DNA of 6,393 nucleotides from Mycobacterium sp. (GCA_029256565.1 JAQSXQ010000116.1:1-6393), one strand, 5' to 3'; shown: positions 1 through 5,608, numbered from the stretch's first letter. The notes: a model not told the origin generated them from the sequence alone. Translations and numbers: made by a program.

Positions 1-317
1 GCGGCCTGCTTCTGAGCCGCGGACTGGGCCCGCGCCTCGGTCTTGACCGCAGTGGTCTCGGCGTCGACTTCGCGGCGGGCCTCGAAGCTCTCCTTCTGCG
101 CCTCGGCCTGCTGCTGCCGTGCCTGGTCGGCCTCGGCCTTGGCGACGGCCTCGACGCTGTTGGCTTCCTTGCGCTCCTGAGCCTGAGTCTGCTCGAGCTG
201 GCCCTCGGCGGTGAGGGAGTCATTACCCGTGACGGCTCCGGCGATCTCCTTCGCCTTGCCCTTCACGGAGTCGAGAAGGCCCTTGCGTGCCTGGTCTGAA
301 GTACTGTCGTCAGTCAT
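1..317 (-). CDS. CsbD-like stress protein (partial, C-terminus beyond window)
   Basis: The minus-strand reading frame opens with ATG at 317-315 and stays open for 105 codons to the left edge, so the C-terminus is missing. The protein begins MTDDSTSDQARKG. Residues of about 10-45 (KGKAKEIAGAVTGNDSLTAEGQ) look like a CsbD-type domain: a short Lys/Gly-rich helix followed by an L-x-x-E-G-Q motif. After that comes a long stretch rich in Ala, Glu, Gln and Lys with no glycine or proline, which should form a charged helix or coiled coil. There is no signal peptide or membrane segment. CsbD-like proteins are small hydrophilic proteins induced by general stress, with unknown biochemical function. Some actinobacterial relatives carry the name microaggregate-binding protein, which I would not rely on here. 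The start is supported by a good Shine-Dalgarno sequence just upstream. The family call is fairly secure; the function is open. Confidence 0.8.
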   Translation of the reverse strand, partial: MTDDSTSDQARKGLLDSVKGKAKEIAGAVTGNDSLTAEGQLEQTQAQERKEANSVEAVAKAEADQARQQQAEAQKESFEARREVDAETTAVKTEARAQSAAQKQA

Positions 318-320
318 CGG

Positions 321-328
321 TCCCCTTT
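321..328 (-). promoter_or_regulatory. Shine-Dalgarno site of the csbD-like gene
   Basis: Read on the minus strand this is AAAGGGGA, three bases before the ATG at 317. It fixes the start of the csbD-like gene. This gene is therefore translated from a leadered mRNA, unlike most other starts in the window. Confidence 0.7.
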
Positions 329-377
329 CGACCTCGGTGGAATCCAAGGCGGAATTGCTCAGTGGTGTCTGGGGAGT

Positions 378-404
378 AATTCCACGTGTGCAGAATGCGA
401 AACC
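378..404 (-). promoter_or_regulatory. weak SigF-like promoter candidate for the csbD-like gene
   Basis: Read on the minus strand, GGTTTC (404-399) is followed by 15 bases and then GGAATT (383-378). The mycobacterial SigF consensus is roughly GGTTT(C), a spacer of 15-17, then GGGTA(T). The -35 half matches well but the -10 half matches only three of six bases, so this is a weak call. It would leave a leader of about 50 nt before the ATG at 317. CsbD-like genes often belong to general stress regulons, which makes a stress sigma factor plausible. Confidence 0.25.
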
Positions 405-451
405 CCTCGTGATCTGCGCCACTTCTCCCCGCGCGGGTCCAAAATCGGAGC

Positions 452-464
452 GGGTAGGTTACCC
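452..464 (+). promoter_or_regulatory. leaderless -10 box and small inverted repeat before the TetR gene
   Basis: TAGGTT at 455-460 fits the mycobacterial -10 consensus TANNNT. Exactly six bases separate it from the A of the ATG at 467, so transcription would start on or next to the start codon. There is no Shine-Dalgarno sequence at a useful distance; the nearest GGAG is 16 bases away. No clear -35 is visible. The same bases form an inverted repeat, GGGTA-GGT-TACCC (452-464), which could bind a regulator, possibly the TetR protein itself. It does not resemble the palindrome at 1076-1097. Confidence 0.5.
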
Positions 465-466
465 AC

Positions 467-1075
467 ATGGTCCGGCCTGCGCAGACGGCGCGCAGCGAGC
501 GCACGCGCGACGCATTGCGGAGGGCCGCACTGGTGCGATTCCTCGGCCAGGGCGTCGAGGACACCTCGGCCGAACAGATCTCCGCAGACGCCGGCGTCTC
601 GCTGCGCACCTTCTACCGTCACTTCTCCTCCAAGCACGACCTGCTGTTCGCCGACTACGACGCCGGCCTCGAGTGGTTCCGCGCCGCCCTGGCCGAACAG
701 ACGGGTGAGCAGTCGCTGATCGACTCCGTGCACGCCGCGGTCATGGCGGCGCCGTACGACGTCGAGGCGGTGGCGAAGATCGCCGAACTACGCACCCAGG
801 AACTCGACGCGGGGCGCATCGTGCGTCACGTGCGGCAGGTCGAGGCGGACTTCGCCGAGGCCGTCGAGGAGTACCTGACCCGCACCGAGTCGCCGGGCGA
901 GGGCACCGACGACCGCCTACGCGTCACGGTCACCGCCCGGTGCGTCGCGGCGGCGGTCTTCGGCGCGATGGAGTTCTGGATGCTCGACCCGAACCGATCG
1001 CTGCCCGAACTGGCCAGGCTGTGCCGAAAGGCGCTGGACTCGGTCGCCGCGGGGTTCGGCAGCGCCTCCGACTAA
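467..1075 (+). CDS. TetR/AcrR-family transcriptional regulator
   Basis: This 202-aa protein is a typical length for a TetR-family repressor. The N-terminal DNA-binding domain covers about residues 12-61: helix 1 is R-x-x-x-L-R-x-A-A-L, and the helix-turn-helix runs from T33 to L60 with the signature AGVSLRTFYRHF (42-53) followed by SSKHDLL. The rest is an all-helical ligand and dimerisation domain with no assignable ligand. A late helix (CVAAAVFGAMEFWMLD) is typical of the family's C-terminal dimer interface. The gene lies 48 bp upstream of an FAD oxidoreductase on the same strand, and a palindrome sits between them, so that oxidoreductase is the likely target. The pair resembles M. tuberculosis Rv3830c-Rv3829c from memory. 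The ATG at 467 is preferred because a -10 box is spaced for a leaderless start. Confidence 0.93.
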   Translation: MVRPAQTARSERTRDALRRAALVRFLGQGVEDTSAEQISADAGVSLRTFYRHFSSKHDLLFADYDAGLEWFRAALAEQTGEQSLIDSVHAAVMAAPYDVEAVAKIAELRTQELDAGRIVRHVRQVEADFAEAVEEYLTRTESPGEGTDDRLRVTVTARCVAAAVFGAMEFWMLDPNRSLPELARLCRKALDSVAAGFGSASD

Positions 1076-1097
1076 GTTTCGTCAATATTGACAAAAC
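1076..1097. promoter_or_regulatory. probable TetR operator (22-bp imperfect palindrome)
   Basis: The core GTCAATATTGAC (1081-1092) is a perfect 12-bp palindrome. It extends through one mismatched pair (C1080/A1093) to GTTT on the left (1076-1079) and AAAC on the right (1094-1097), giving 10 of 11 matched pairs. It is AT-rich within very GC-rich DNA, begins one base after the TetR stop codon, and overlaps the TTGACA -35 of the oxidoreductase gene. Length, symmetry and position are typical of a TetR-family operator that blocks the promoter. Binding by the neighbouring TetR protein is inferred. Confidence 0.65.
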
Positions 1098-1116
1098 ATC
1101 GGCGGCGTGCCAGCGT
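1088..1116 (+). promoter_or_regulatory. promoter of the FAD oxidoreductase gene (leaderless)
   Basis: TTGACA (1088-1093) is a perfect SigA-type -35. After a 17-bp spacer, CAGCGT (1111-1116) is a weak -10 keeping the A at the second and the T at the sixth position. Seven bases then lead to the ATG at 1124, so the transcript would begin at the start codon. No Shine-Dalgarno sequence precedes that ATG. This supports 1124 as the start rather than the in-frame TTG at 1088, which is part of the -35 element. Confidence 0.5.
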
Positions 1117-1123
1117 CGGTGCG

Positions 1124-2695
1124 ATGACGGACTTCGACGCGATCGTCGTCGGCGCGGGGCACAACGGACTCGCCGCCGCGGCCCTCCTGCAACGGGCGGG
1201 CCTGCGAACGCTCTGCGTGGACTCCAAGCTCTACGCGGGCGGCATGGCGTCGACCGTCGAGTTGTTCGACGGCTACGAATTCGAGATCGCCGGCTCGCTG
1301 CAATTCCCGACCTCGGCGAAGGTGAGCGCCGAACTCGGCCTCGACGACCTACCCACGGTGGACGTCGACGTCATGTCGGTCTCCCTGCGGGGTATCGGTG
1401 ACGAGCCCGTCGTGTACTACAGCGACCCGATGCGAATGCTGACCCACCTCAACGACGTTCACGGTGCCGAGGCCGTCAACGGCATGGCCGGCCTGATGGC
1501 CTGGAGTCAGGCGCCGACACGCGCGCTGGGCCGCTTCGAGGCGGGCACGCCGCCGAAGACCATCGACGAGATGTACGCCTGCGCCACCAACGAATTCGAG
1601 CGCTCGGCGATCACCGACATGCTGTTCGGCTCGGTGACCGACGTCCTGGACCGCTACCTCCCCGATGCCGAGAAGCACGGCGCACTGCGCGGCATGCTGG
1701 CCTTCCTCGCCATCAACACCACCTACCGCGGTCCGGCAACGCCGGGCAGTGCCGCCGCGCTGGCGTTCGGCCTGGCCGTGCCCGACGAGAACGCCAAGCT
1801 GATGAAGAAGCTGAGGGGCGGAATCGGCACGCTGACCGCGCATCTCGTCGACACGCTGGTCGGCGGGGGTGGGGAACTGCGGTTGCGCGCCAAGGTCGAC
1901 GAGATCCTCGTCGCCGACGGCCGGGTGACCGGGGTCCGCCTCGACGACGGAACGACGGTGCATGCGACAGTGGTGGTCTCCGGCGTCGCACCCGACCTCA
2001 CCGTGAACTCGCTCGTCGACCCGGCCGCCATGCCGGCGGAGGTGCGCGAGCGCTACGCGCGCATCGACCACCGCGGCAGCTACCTGCAGATGCACTTCGC
2101 ACTCGACGGCATGCCGACCTTCGCCGAGCCGTACGAGATGCTCAACGACCCCGAGATGCAGACGGCCATCGGCCTGTTCAGCACGCCGGAGGAACTGCAG
2201 CAGCAGTGGCAGGACTGCCGGCGCGGCATCGTGCCCGCCGATCCGGCGATCGCCATGCAATTCCCGTCGGTGCACGACCCCGGTCTCGCACCCCCGGGCA
2301 AGCACGCGGTCTCGGCGTTCTCGATGTGGTTTCCCGTCGAGGGTTCGGCGGTAGGTGACACCGGCTACGGCCACCGCAAGGCCGAGATGGGCCGCCGCGT
2401 CATCGAGAAGATCACCAGGGTCGCACCCGACTTCGAGTCGAAGATCATCCGCCACACCACGTTCACGCCGAAGCACATGGGCACGATGTTCGGTGCCCCC
2501 GGCGGTGACTACTGTCACGGCCTGATCCACCCGGAGCAGATGGGGCCGAACCGGCCCGGCCCCACGGGGTACGTCGATCAGCCCCTCCCGATCCGCGGGT
2601 TGTACCTCGGCAGCGCGGGATGCCATGGGGGACCGGGCATCACGTTCATCCCGGGTTACAACGCCGCACACGCCGCGCTGGCGGACCTGGGCTAG
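1124..2695 (+). CDS. FAD-dependent oxidoreductase, phytoene desaturase-like
   Basis: The protein is 523 aa from the ATG at 1124. It opens with a Rossmann dinucleotide-binding motif DAIVVGAGHNGL (GAGHNG at residues 10-15), with an acidic residue (D in LCVDSK) ending the second beta strand, as expected for FAD binding. A YAGGMAST segment follows, like the glycine-rich loop of CrtI-type amine oxidases. The C-terminus has the second FAD signature, GLYLGSAGCHGGPGITFIPG, then a helix starting YNAAHAAL. This architecture matches the NAD(P)/FAD-dependent phytoene desaturase / PYROXD2-like group of about 500-540 aa. The substrate is unknown; no carotenoid genes are nearby, so carotenoid desaturation should not be assumed. 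An extended start at TTG 1088 would add 12 residues but overlaps the -35 element and operator. Its 3' end converges with the UBP zinc-finger gene. I recall it as similar to Rv3829c. Confidence 0.88.
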   Translation: MTDFDAIVVGAGHNGLAAAALLQRAGLRTLCVDSKLYAGGMASTVELFDGYEFEIAGSLQFPTSAKVSAELGLDDLPTVDVDVMSVSLRGIGDEPVVYYSDPMRMLTHLNDVHGAEAVNGMAGLMAWSQAPTRALGRFEAGTPPKTIDEMYACATNEFERSAITDMLFGSVTDVLDRYLPDAEKHGALRGMLAFLAINTTYRGPATPGSAAALAFGLAVPDENAKLMKKLRGGIGTLTAHLVDTLVGGGGELRLRAKVDEILVADGRVTGVRLDDGTTVHATVVVSGVAPDLTVNSLVDPAAMPAEVRERYARIDHRGSYLQMHFALDGMPTFAEPYEMLNDPEMQTAIGLFSTPEELQQQWQDCRRGIVPADPAIAMQFPSVHDPGLAPPGKHAVSAFSMWFPVEGSAVGDTGYGHRKAEMGRRVIEKITRVAPDFESKIIRHTTFTPKHMGTMFGAPGGDYCHGLIHPEQMGPNRPGPTGYVDQPLPIRGLYLGSAGCHGGPGITFIPGYNAAHAALADLG

Positions 2696-2705
2696 GGCGC
2701 GTCGG

Positions 2706-2724
2706 GCACCACGTCAGTCGGTGC
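2706..2724. terminator. weak hairpin between convergent genes
   Basis: GCACC (2706-2710) and GGTGC (2720-2724) can pair around a nine-base loop in the short convergent junction. The element overlaps the last codons of the UBP gene and has no T-run on either side. It could help end transcription from both directions, but five base pairs in GC-rich DNA is weak evidence. Confidence 0.2.
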
Positions 2725-3067
2725 GGTTGTTCAGCTCGGCCATCCAGTCGGCAGGTACGCGTTCACGCGGGCCCGGCACCGTCTGCGCCGCCGGGTGGCT
2801 GTCGGGCGCGGCCAGTTCCGGGCCCTCGTAGTACGCATCCTTGGAGTAGTCCCAGAACCAGTCCTCGCCGGGCTCGAACGACTGGATGATCGGGTGTCCG
2901 CTCGAACGCCAGTGCGCCGCGGCGTGGCGGGCCAGCGAGTCGTCGCAGCAACCGACGTGGCCGCACGCCGCGCAACGGCGTAAGTGCACCCACCACCCGC
3001 CGTCGGCCTCGCACTCTGCGCATCCCGTACCGCTCGGTGGGACGGTCGGGTCAACGGCATTGGTCAT
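2714..3067 (-). CDS. UBP-type zinc-finger protein
   Basis: This 117-aa protein has a complete zinc-finger UBP pattern: C16-x2-C19, C32-x2-C35, C40, then H48-x3-H52-x5-H58. The context (LRRCAACGHVGCCDDS, RHAAAHWRSSGHPII) is characteristic of this domain, which in eukaryotes binds the C-terminal Gly-Gly of free ubiquitin in USP5 and HDAC6. An aromatic cluster W70, W72 and Y74 follows, where the eukaryotic domain also has aromatic contacts. The C-terminal third is Pro/Ala-rich and probably disordered. No catalytic domain is attached, and the bacterial partner is unknown. It lies 21 bp downstream of zwf on the same strand and is probably co-transcribed, but also has its own -10-like box. The ATG at 3067 has no Shine-Dalgarno sequence and fits a leaderless start. 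Confidence 0.87.
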   Translation of the reverse strand: MTNAVDPTVPPSGTGCAECEADGGWWVHLRRCAACGHVGCCDDSLARHAAAHWRSSGHPIIQSFEPGEDWFWDYSKDAYYEGPELAAPDSHPAAQTVPGPRERVPADWMAELNNRTD

Positions 3068-3074
3068 GGGAGAC

Positions 3075-3080
3075 AGCGTA
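3075..3080 (-). promoter_or_regulatory. -10 box (leaderless) before the UBP zinc-finger gene
   Basis: On the minus strand this reads TACGCT, matching TANNNT, seven bases before the ATG at 3067. It lies in the 21-bp gap after the zwf stop codon. No -35 stands out in the end of zwf. It may allow this gene to be transcribed independently of zwf. Confidence 0.35.
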
Positions 3081-3088
3081 ATCCCGTC

Positions 3089-4594
3089 CTACTTCTTCTC
3101 GCGCCAGGCCCGTTCGAACGGCAGCCGCCACGCGTTCGGCGCGATCAGCTGGTGGATGGCGTTGGGGCCCCAGGTGCCGGGCTGGTAGAGCTTCACCGGC
3201 GGCGGATTCTGCAGCAGAGGCATCGACCGATCCCAGAGGGATTCGATGCCCTCGGCGGTGGTGAACAAGGTGTGGTCGCCGCGCATGGCGTCGAGGATCA
3301 GCCGCTCGTACGCCTCGAGCACGTCGTCCTCGTACTCCGTCTCCTGCGTCGAGAACTGCATCGACAGCTTCTCCAGCTTCATCCCCGGCCCCGGCCGCTT
3401 GCCGTAGAACGACAGCGACACCTTCGAGTTGTCGGCGAGGTCGAAGGTGAGGTGGTCGGGGCCCTGCGATCCGACGCCCGAGCCCGCCGGGAACATCGTG
3501 CGCGGCGCCTCCTTGAACGCGATCGAGATGATCCGCTGCCCCTCGGCCATCTTCTTGCCGGTGCGCAGATAGATCGGCACACCGGCCCAGCGCCAGTTGT
3601 CGATGCCCACCTTGAGCGCGATGAACGTCTCGGTCTCGGAGTCGCGCGCGACGCCGTCCTCGGTGCGGTAGCCCGCGTACTGCCCGCGCACCACCTGCGA
3701 GGTGTCGATCGGCAGCATCGACCGGAAGACCTTGTTCTTCTCCTCGCTGATCGCTCTCGGTTCCAGCGCCGTCGGCGGTTCCATCACGACGAACGCCATC
3801 ACCTGGAACAGGTGCGTGACCACCATGTCCTTGAAGGCGCCGGTGCTCTCGTAGAAGTTGGCGCGCTGGTCGAGCCCGAGCTTCTCGGGAATGTCGATCT
3901 GGATGTGGTCGATGAAGTTGCGATTCCAGATCGGCTCGAACAGGCCGTTGGCGAACCGGAAGGCCAGGATGTTCTGGGCGGCCTCCTTGCCGAGGAAGTG
4001 GTCGATCCGGAAGATCTGCCGCTCCCGGAAGGTCTGGTGGACGAACTCGTTGAGTTCGATGGCGCTGTCGAGGTCGGTGCCGAACGGCTTCTCCATCACC
4101 ACCCGCGAGCGGTCGACCAGGTCGGCGTCGCGGAGCATCGTGATCACTGCGCGTGCAGCCTTGGGCGGCACCGAAAGGTAATGCAGGCGTTGCGCTTCCG
4201 GTCCGAGTTCGTTTTCCGCGGCCTTGACCGCCGTGGCGAGCGCCTCGGGGCCGGCGCCCTGTGGCACGTAGCTGATGCGGTTGGCGAAGCCTGCCCACTG
4301 CTCGTCGGTCAGCGGATGGGTCCCGAACGCCTCCACCGCCTCCTTGGTCAGCGCACGGAACTCGTCGTCGGTCAGGTCTTCGAGCGACGTGCCGACCACG
4401 CGGATCTTCGGCGCCAGCGACGATTCGACCAGATACGCCATGCCAGGTAGCAGCTTGCGCTTGGCCAGGTCGCCGGTCGCCCCGAAGAGGACGATGACGT
4501 GCGGAGCCAGCGCGGTCTCCTCTCGACGTTGCGGGCGGGCGCCGGGCGCGGGGTAGGCGATGGTCTGCGCGTCGTTCGGCTTGTCTGTGGCCAC
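3089..4594 (-). CDS. zwf: glucose-6-phosphate dehydrogenase
   Basis: The 501-aa protein catalyses oxidation of glucose 6-phosphate to 6-phosphogluconolactone with reduction of NADP or NAD, the first step of the oxidative pentose phosphate pathway, in the cytoplasm. The nucleotide-binding motif GATGDLAKRK is at residues 38-47. YLSVPP (139-144) and EKPFG (168-172) follow, and the active-site signature RIDHFLGKE is at 196-204 with catalytic His199. The conserved DNWRWAGVPIYLRTGKKM segment and C-terminal GTWGP are also present, so the enzyme looks intact. The first 30 residues are a polar, probably disordered extension. The start is GTG at 4594. An AAGCAT box six bases upstream hints at a leaderless start, though a weak GGAAG nine bases away could serve as a ribosome site. 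Mycobacterial zwf2 usually sits with tkt, tal, opcA and pgl; none of these is here, so this is probably a separate paralogue. Confidence 0.95.
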   Translation of the reverse strand: MATDKPNDAQTIAYPAPGARPQRREETALAPHVIVLFGATGDLAKRKLLPGMAYLVESSLAPKIRVVGTSLEDLTDDEFRALTKEAVEAFGTHPLTDEQWAGFANRISYVPQGAGPEALATAVKAAENELGPEAQRLHYLSVPPKAARAVITMLRDADLVDRSRVVMEKPFGTDLDSAIELNEFVHQTFRERQIFRIDHFLGKEAAQNILAFRFANGLFEPIWNRNFIDHIQIDIPEKLGLDQRANFYESTGAFKDMVVTHLFQVMAFVVMEPPTALEPRAISEEKNKVFRSMLPIDTSQVVRGQYAGYRTEDGVARDSETETFIALKVGIDNWRWAGVPIYLRTGKKMAEGQRIISIAFKEAPRTMFPAGSGVGSQGPDHLTFDLADNSKVSLSFYGKRPGPGMKLEKLSMQFSTQETEYEDDVLEAYERLILDAMRGDHTLFTTAEGIESLWDRSMPLLQNPPPVKLYQPGTWGPNAIHQLIAPNAWRLPFERAWREKK

Positions 4595-4600
4595 GCGTCG

Positions 4601-4606
4601 ATGCTT
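4601..4606 (-). promoter_or_regulatory. possible -10 box for zwf
   Basis: On the minus strand this reads AAGCAT, one mismatch from TANNNT, six bases before the GTG at 4594. It lies in the 86-bp divergent region shared with the first SRPBCC gene. The spacing matches other starts in the window, but the box is imperfect and no -35 is evident. Confidence 0.25.
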
Positions 4607-4668
4607 CCACTCCGAGGTGAACGGCGCAGCACGCTGACGAAAGCGCTCGCCGACGAACGTCGGGTGGT

Positions 4669-4674
4669 TACTGT
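4669..4674 (+). promoter_or_regulatory. -10 box (leaderless) of the first SRPBCC gene
   Basis: TACTGT matches TANNNT and is exactly six bases before the ATG at 4681. No Shine-Dalgarno sequence precedes the ATG. There is no good -35 at 16-19 bp upstream. The spacing implies that transcription starts at the A of the start codon. Confidence 0.5.
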
Positions 4675-4680
4675 CACCGC

Positions 4681-5127
4681 ATGGCAGTCAGCGACTCACG
4701 CGAAGTGGTCATCGAAGCAACGCCCGAGGAGATCATGGACGTGATCGCCGACGTGAAGTCGGCGCCGGACTGGTCGTCACAGCATCAGGGGGCCGAGATC
4801 CTCGAGGAGGACGCCAGCGGCAGGCCCGGGAAGGTGAAACTCAAGCTCAAGACCATGGGCATCTCCGACGAGCAGGTCGTCCAGTACTCCTGGACCGACA
4901 CGAGTGCGAGCTGGAAGCTGGTCAGCTCCAGCCAGCTCAAGACCCAGGACGCCAGCTACACGCTGACCCCGGACGGCGCCAAGACGAAGGTCAGGTTCGA
5001 GATCACCGTCGACCCGTCGGTGCCGATCCCCGGCTTCGTGTTGAAGCGGGCGATGAAGGGCGGACTCGAAGCCGCGACCGATGGTTTGCGCAAACAGGTC
5101 ATGAAGGTCAAGAAGAGCAAGGGCTGA
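4681..5127 (+). CDS. SRPBCC (START/polyketide cyclase-like) protein, copy 1
   Basis: This 148-aa protein matches the usual length of a single SRPBCC domain (polyketide cyclase/dehydrase and lipid transport superfamily), a helix-grip fold with a deep hydrophobic cavity. Visible family features are the first strand and helix (SREVVIEATPEEIMDVIADV), P29-x-W31 and H35, GRP at 47-49, and the late strands YTLTPDG (93-99) and TKVRFEITVDP (102-112) before VPIPGF, followed by a long C-terminal helix. The tail is strongly basic (KKVKKSKG-like). There is no signal peptide. The ligand is unknown. It is the first of three tandem paralogues and is about half identical by eye to the next one. It resembles the M. 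tuberculosis Rv0854/Rv0856/Rv0857 group from memory. It starts divergently from zwf, 86 bp away. Confidence 0.87.
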   Translation: MAVSDSREVVIEATPEEIMDVIADVKSAPDWSSQHQGAEILEEDASGRPGKVKLKLKTMGISDEQVVQYSWTDTSASWKLVSSSQLKTQDASYTLTPDGAKTKVRFEITVDPSVPIPGFVLKRAMKGGLEAATDGLRKQVMKVKKSKG

Positions 5128-5131
5128 TCTT

Positions 5132-5161
5132 GGTTTCGCCGAGACGTTCGCTGGCTATCGT
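5132..5161 (+). promoter_or_regulatory. promoter of the second SRPBCC gene: SigF-like and leaderless
   Basis: In the 40-bp gap between copies 1 and 2, GGTTTC (5132-5137), a 15-bp spacer and GGCTAT (5153-5158) match the mycobacterial SigF consensus GGTTT(C)-N15-17-GGGTAT with one mismatch. Overlapping it, TATCGT (5156-5161) fits TANNNT six bases before the ATG at 5168. Either reading places the transcript start near the start codon, and there is no Shine-Dalgarno sequence. Sigma-factor choice is inferred from pattern alone. Confidence 0.45.
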
Positions 5162-5167
5162 CCTTCC

Positions 5168-5608
5168 ATGGCCGTAACCGAATCCCGCGACATCACGATC
5201 GAAGCGACACCCGAGGAGATCATGGAGGTGTTGACCGACCTCGAATCGCTTCCGGAGTGGTCGTCGGCGCACCAGAAGATCGAGGTCCTCGAGCGCGACG
5301 CCGAGGGTAGGCCGAGCAAGTCCCGACAGGTCGTCAAGATCGTCGGCGTGAGCGACGAGCAGGTGCTGTCGTACACCGTCTACGACGACGGTGTCGGTTG
5401 GACTCTCGACGAGTCGAAACAGCAACGCGCACAAGATGGTCGGTACACGCTGACCCCGGATGGCGACTCGACGAAGGTGCGCTTCGAGCTGACCGTCGAC
5501 CCGATGGTGCCGCTGCCCGGCTTCCTCGTCAGGAAGGGCGCCAACGGGCTGATGGACACTGCAACCAAGGGTCTGCGGAAGCGGGTGTTGGAGAAGAAGG
5601 GGAAGTAG
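5168..5608 (+). CDS. SRPBCC (START/polyketide cyclase-like) protein, copy 2
   Basis: This 146-aa protein aligns with copy 1 without a gap through about residue 119: MAVTESRDITIEATPEE, P29-E-W31, H35, GRP at 47-49, the YTLTPDG strand, TKVRFELTVDP and VPLPGF. The same fold and cavity are expected, with an unknown hydrophobic ligand. The basic tail (RKRVLEKKGK) is a shorter version of that in copy 1. Exact 17-bp DNA identities with copy 1 remain (4723-4739 with 5210-5226, and 4957-4973 with 5444-5460), both offset by 487 bp. It follows copy 1 by 40 bp with its own promoter-like sequence, and the third copy begins five bases after its stop. A role in lipid or polyketide handling is family knowledge only. 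Confidence 0.87.
   Translation: MAVTESRDITIEATPEEIMEVLTDLESLPEWSSAHQKIEVLERDAEGRPSKSRQVVKIVGVSDEQVLSYTVYDDGVGWTLDESKQQRAQDGRYTLTPDGDSTKVRFELTVDPMVPLPGFLVRKGANGLMDTATKGLRKRVLEKKGK
5597..5605 (+). promoter_or_regulatory. Shine-Dalgarno site of the third SRPBCC gene
   Basis: AAGGGGAAG lies in the last codons of copy 2, with the AGGGGA core about ten bases before the GTG at 5614. It supports this GTG as the start and suggests translational coupling to copy 2. Confidence 0.55.

Noticed and set aside
351..383. GGAATT (351-356) and AATTCC (378-383) as a hairpin in the csbD-like leader
   Set aside because: Six pairs with a 21-base loop and no extension of the stem is too weak to call.
211..708. Plus-strand frame of 165 codons overlapping the csbD-like start and the TetR gene
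   Set aside because: It crosses the divergent promoter region and conflicts with both supported genes. The second half is Arg-rich shadow sequence.
1349..2671. Long open frame on the minus strand opposite the FAD oxidoreductase (440 codons)
   Set aside because: It is antisense to a gene with clear FAD motifs and its translation is rich in Arg, Val, His and Gly with no recognisable domain, as expected from the mirror frame of GC-rich coding DNA.
2984..4450. Long open frame on the plus strand opposite zwf (488 codons)
   Set aside because: Antisense to an intact glucose-6-phosphate dehydrogenase; the translation is low-complexity Leu/Arg/Val/His-rich and has no domain.
3051..4610. Second minus-strand frame of 519 codons over zwf
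   Set aside because: It is offset from the zwf frame and gives an Arg/Ala/Gly-rich product. The zwf frame carries all catalytic motifs.
4595..4680. Shared operator in the zwf / SRPBCC divergent region
   Set aside because: I looked for palindromes and direct repeats between the two -10-like boxes and saw none convincing.
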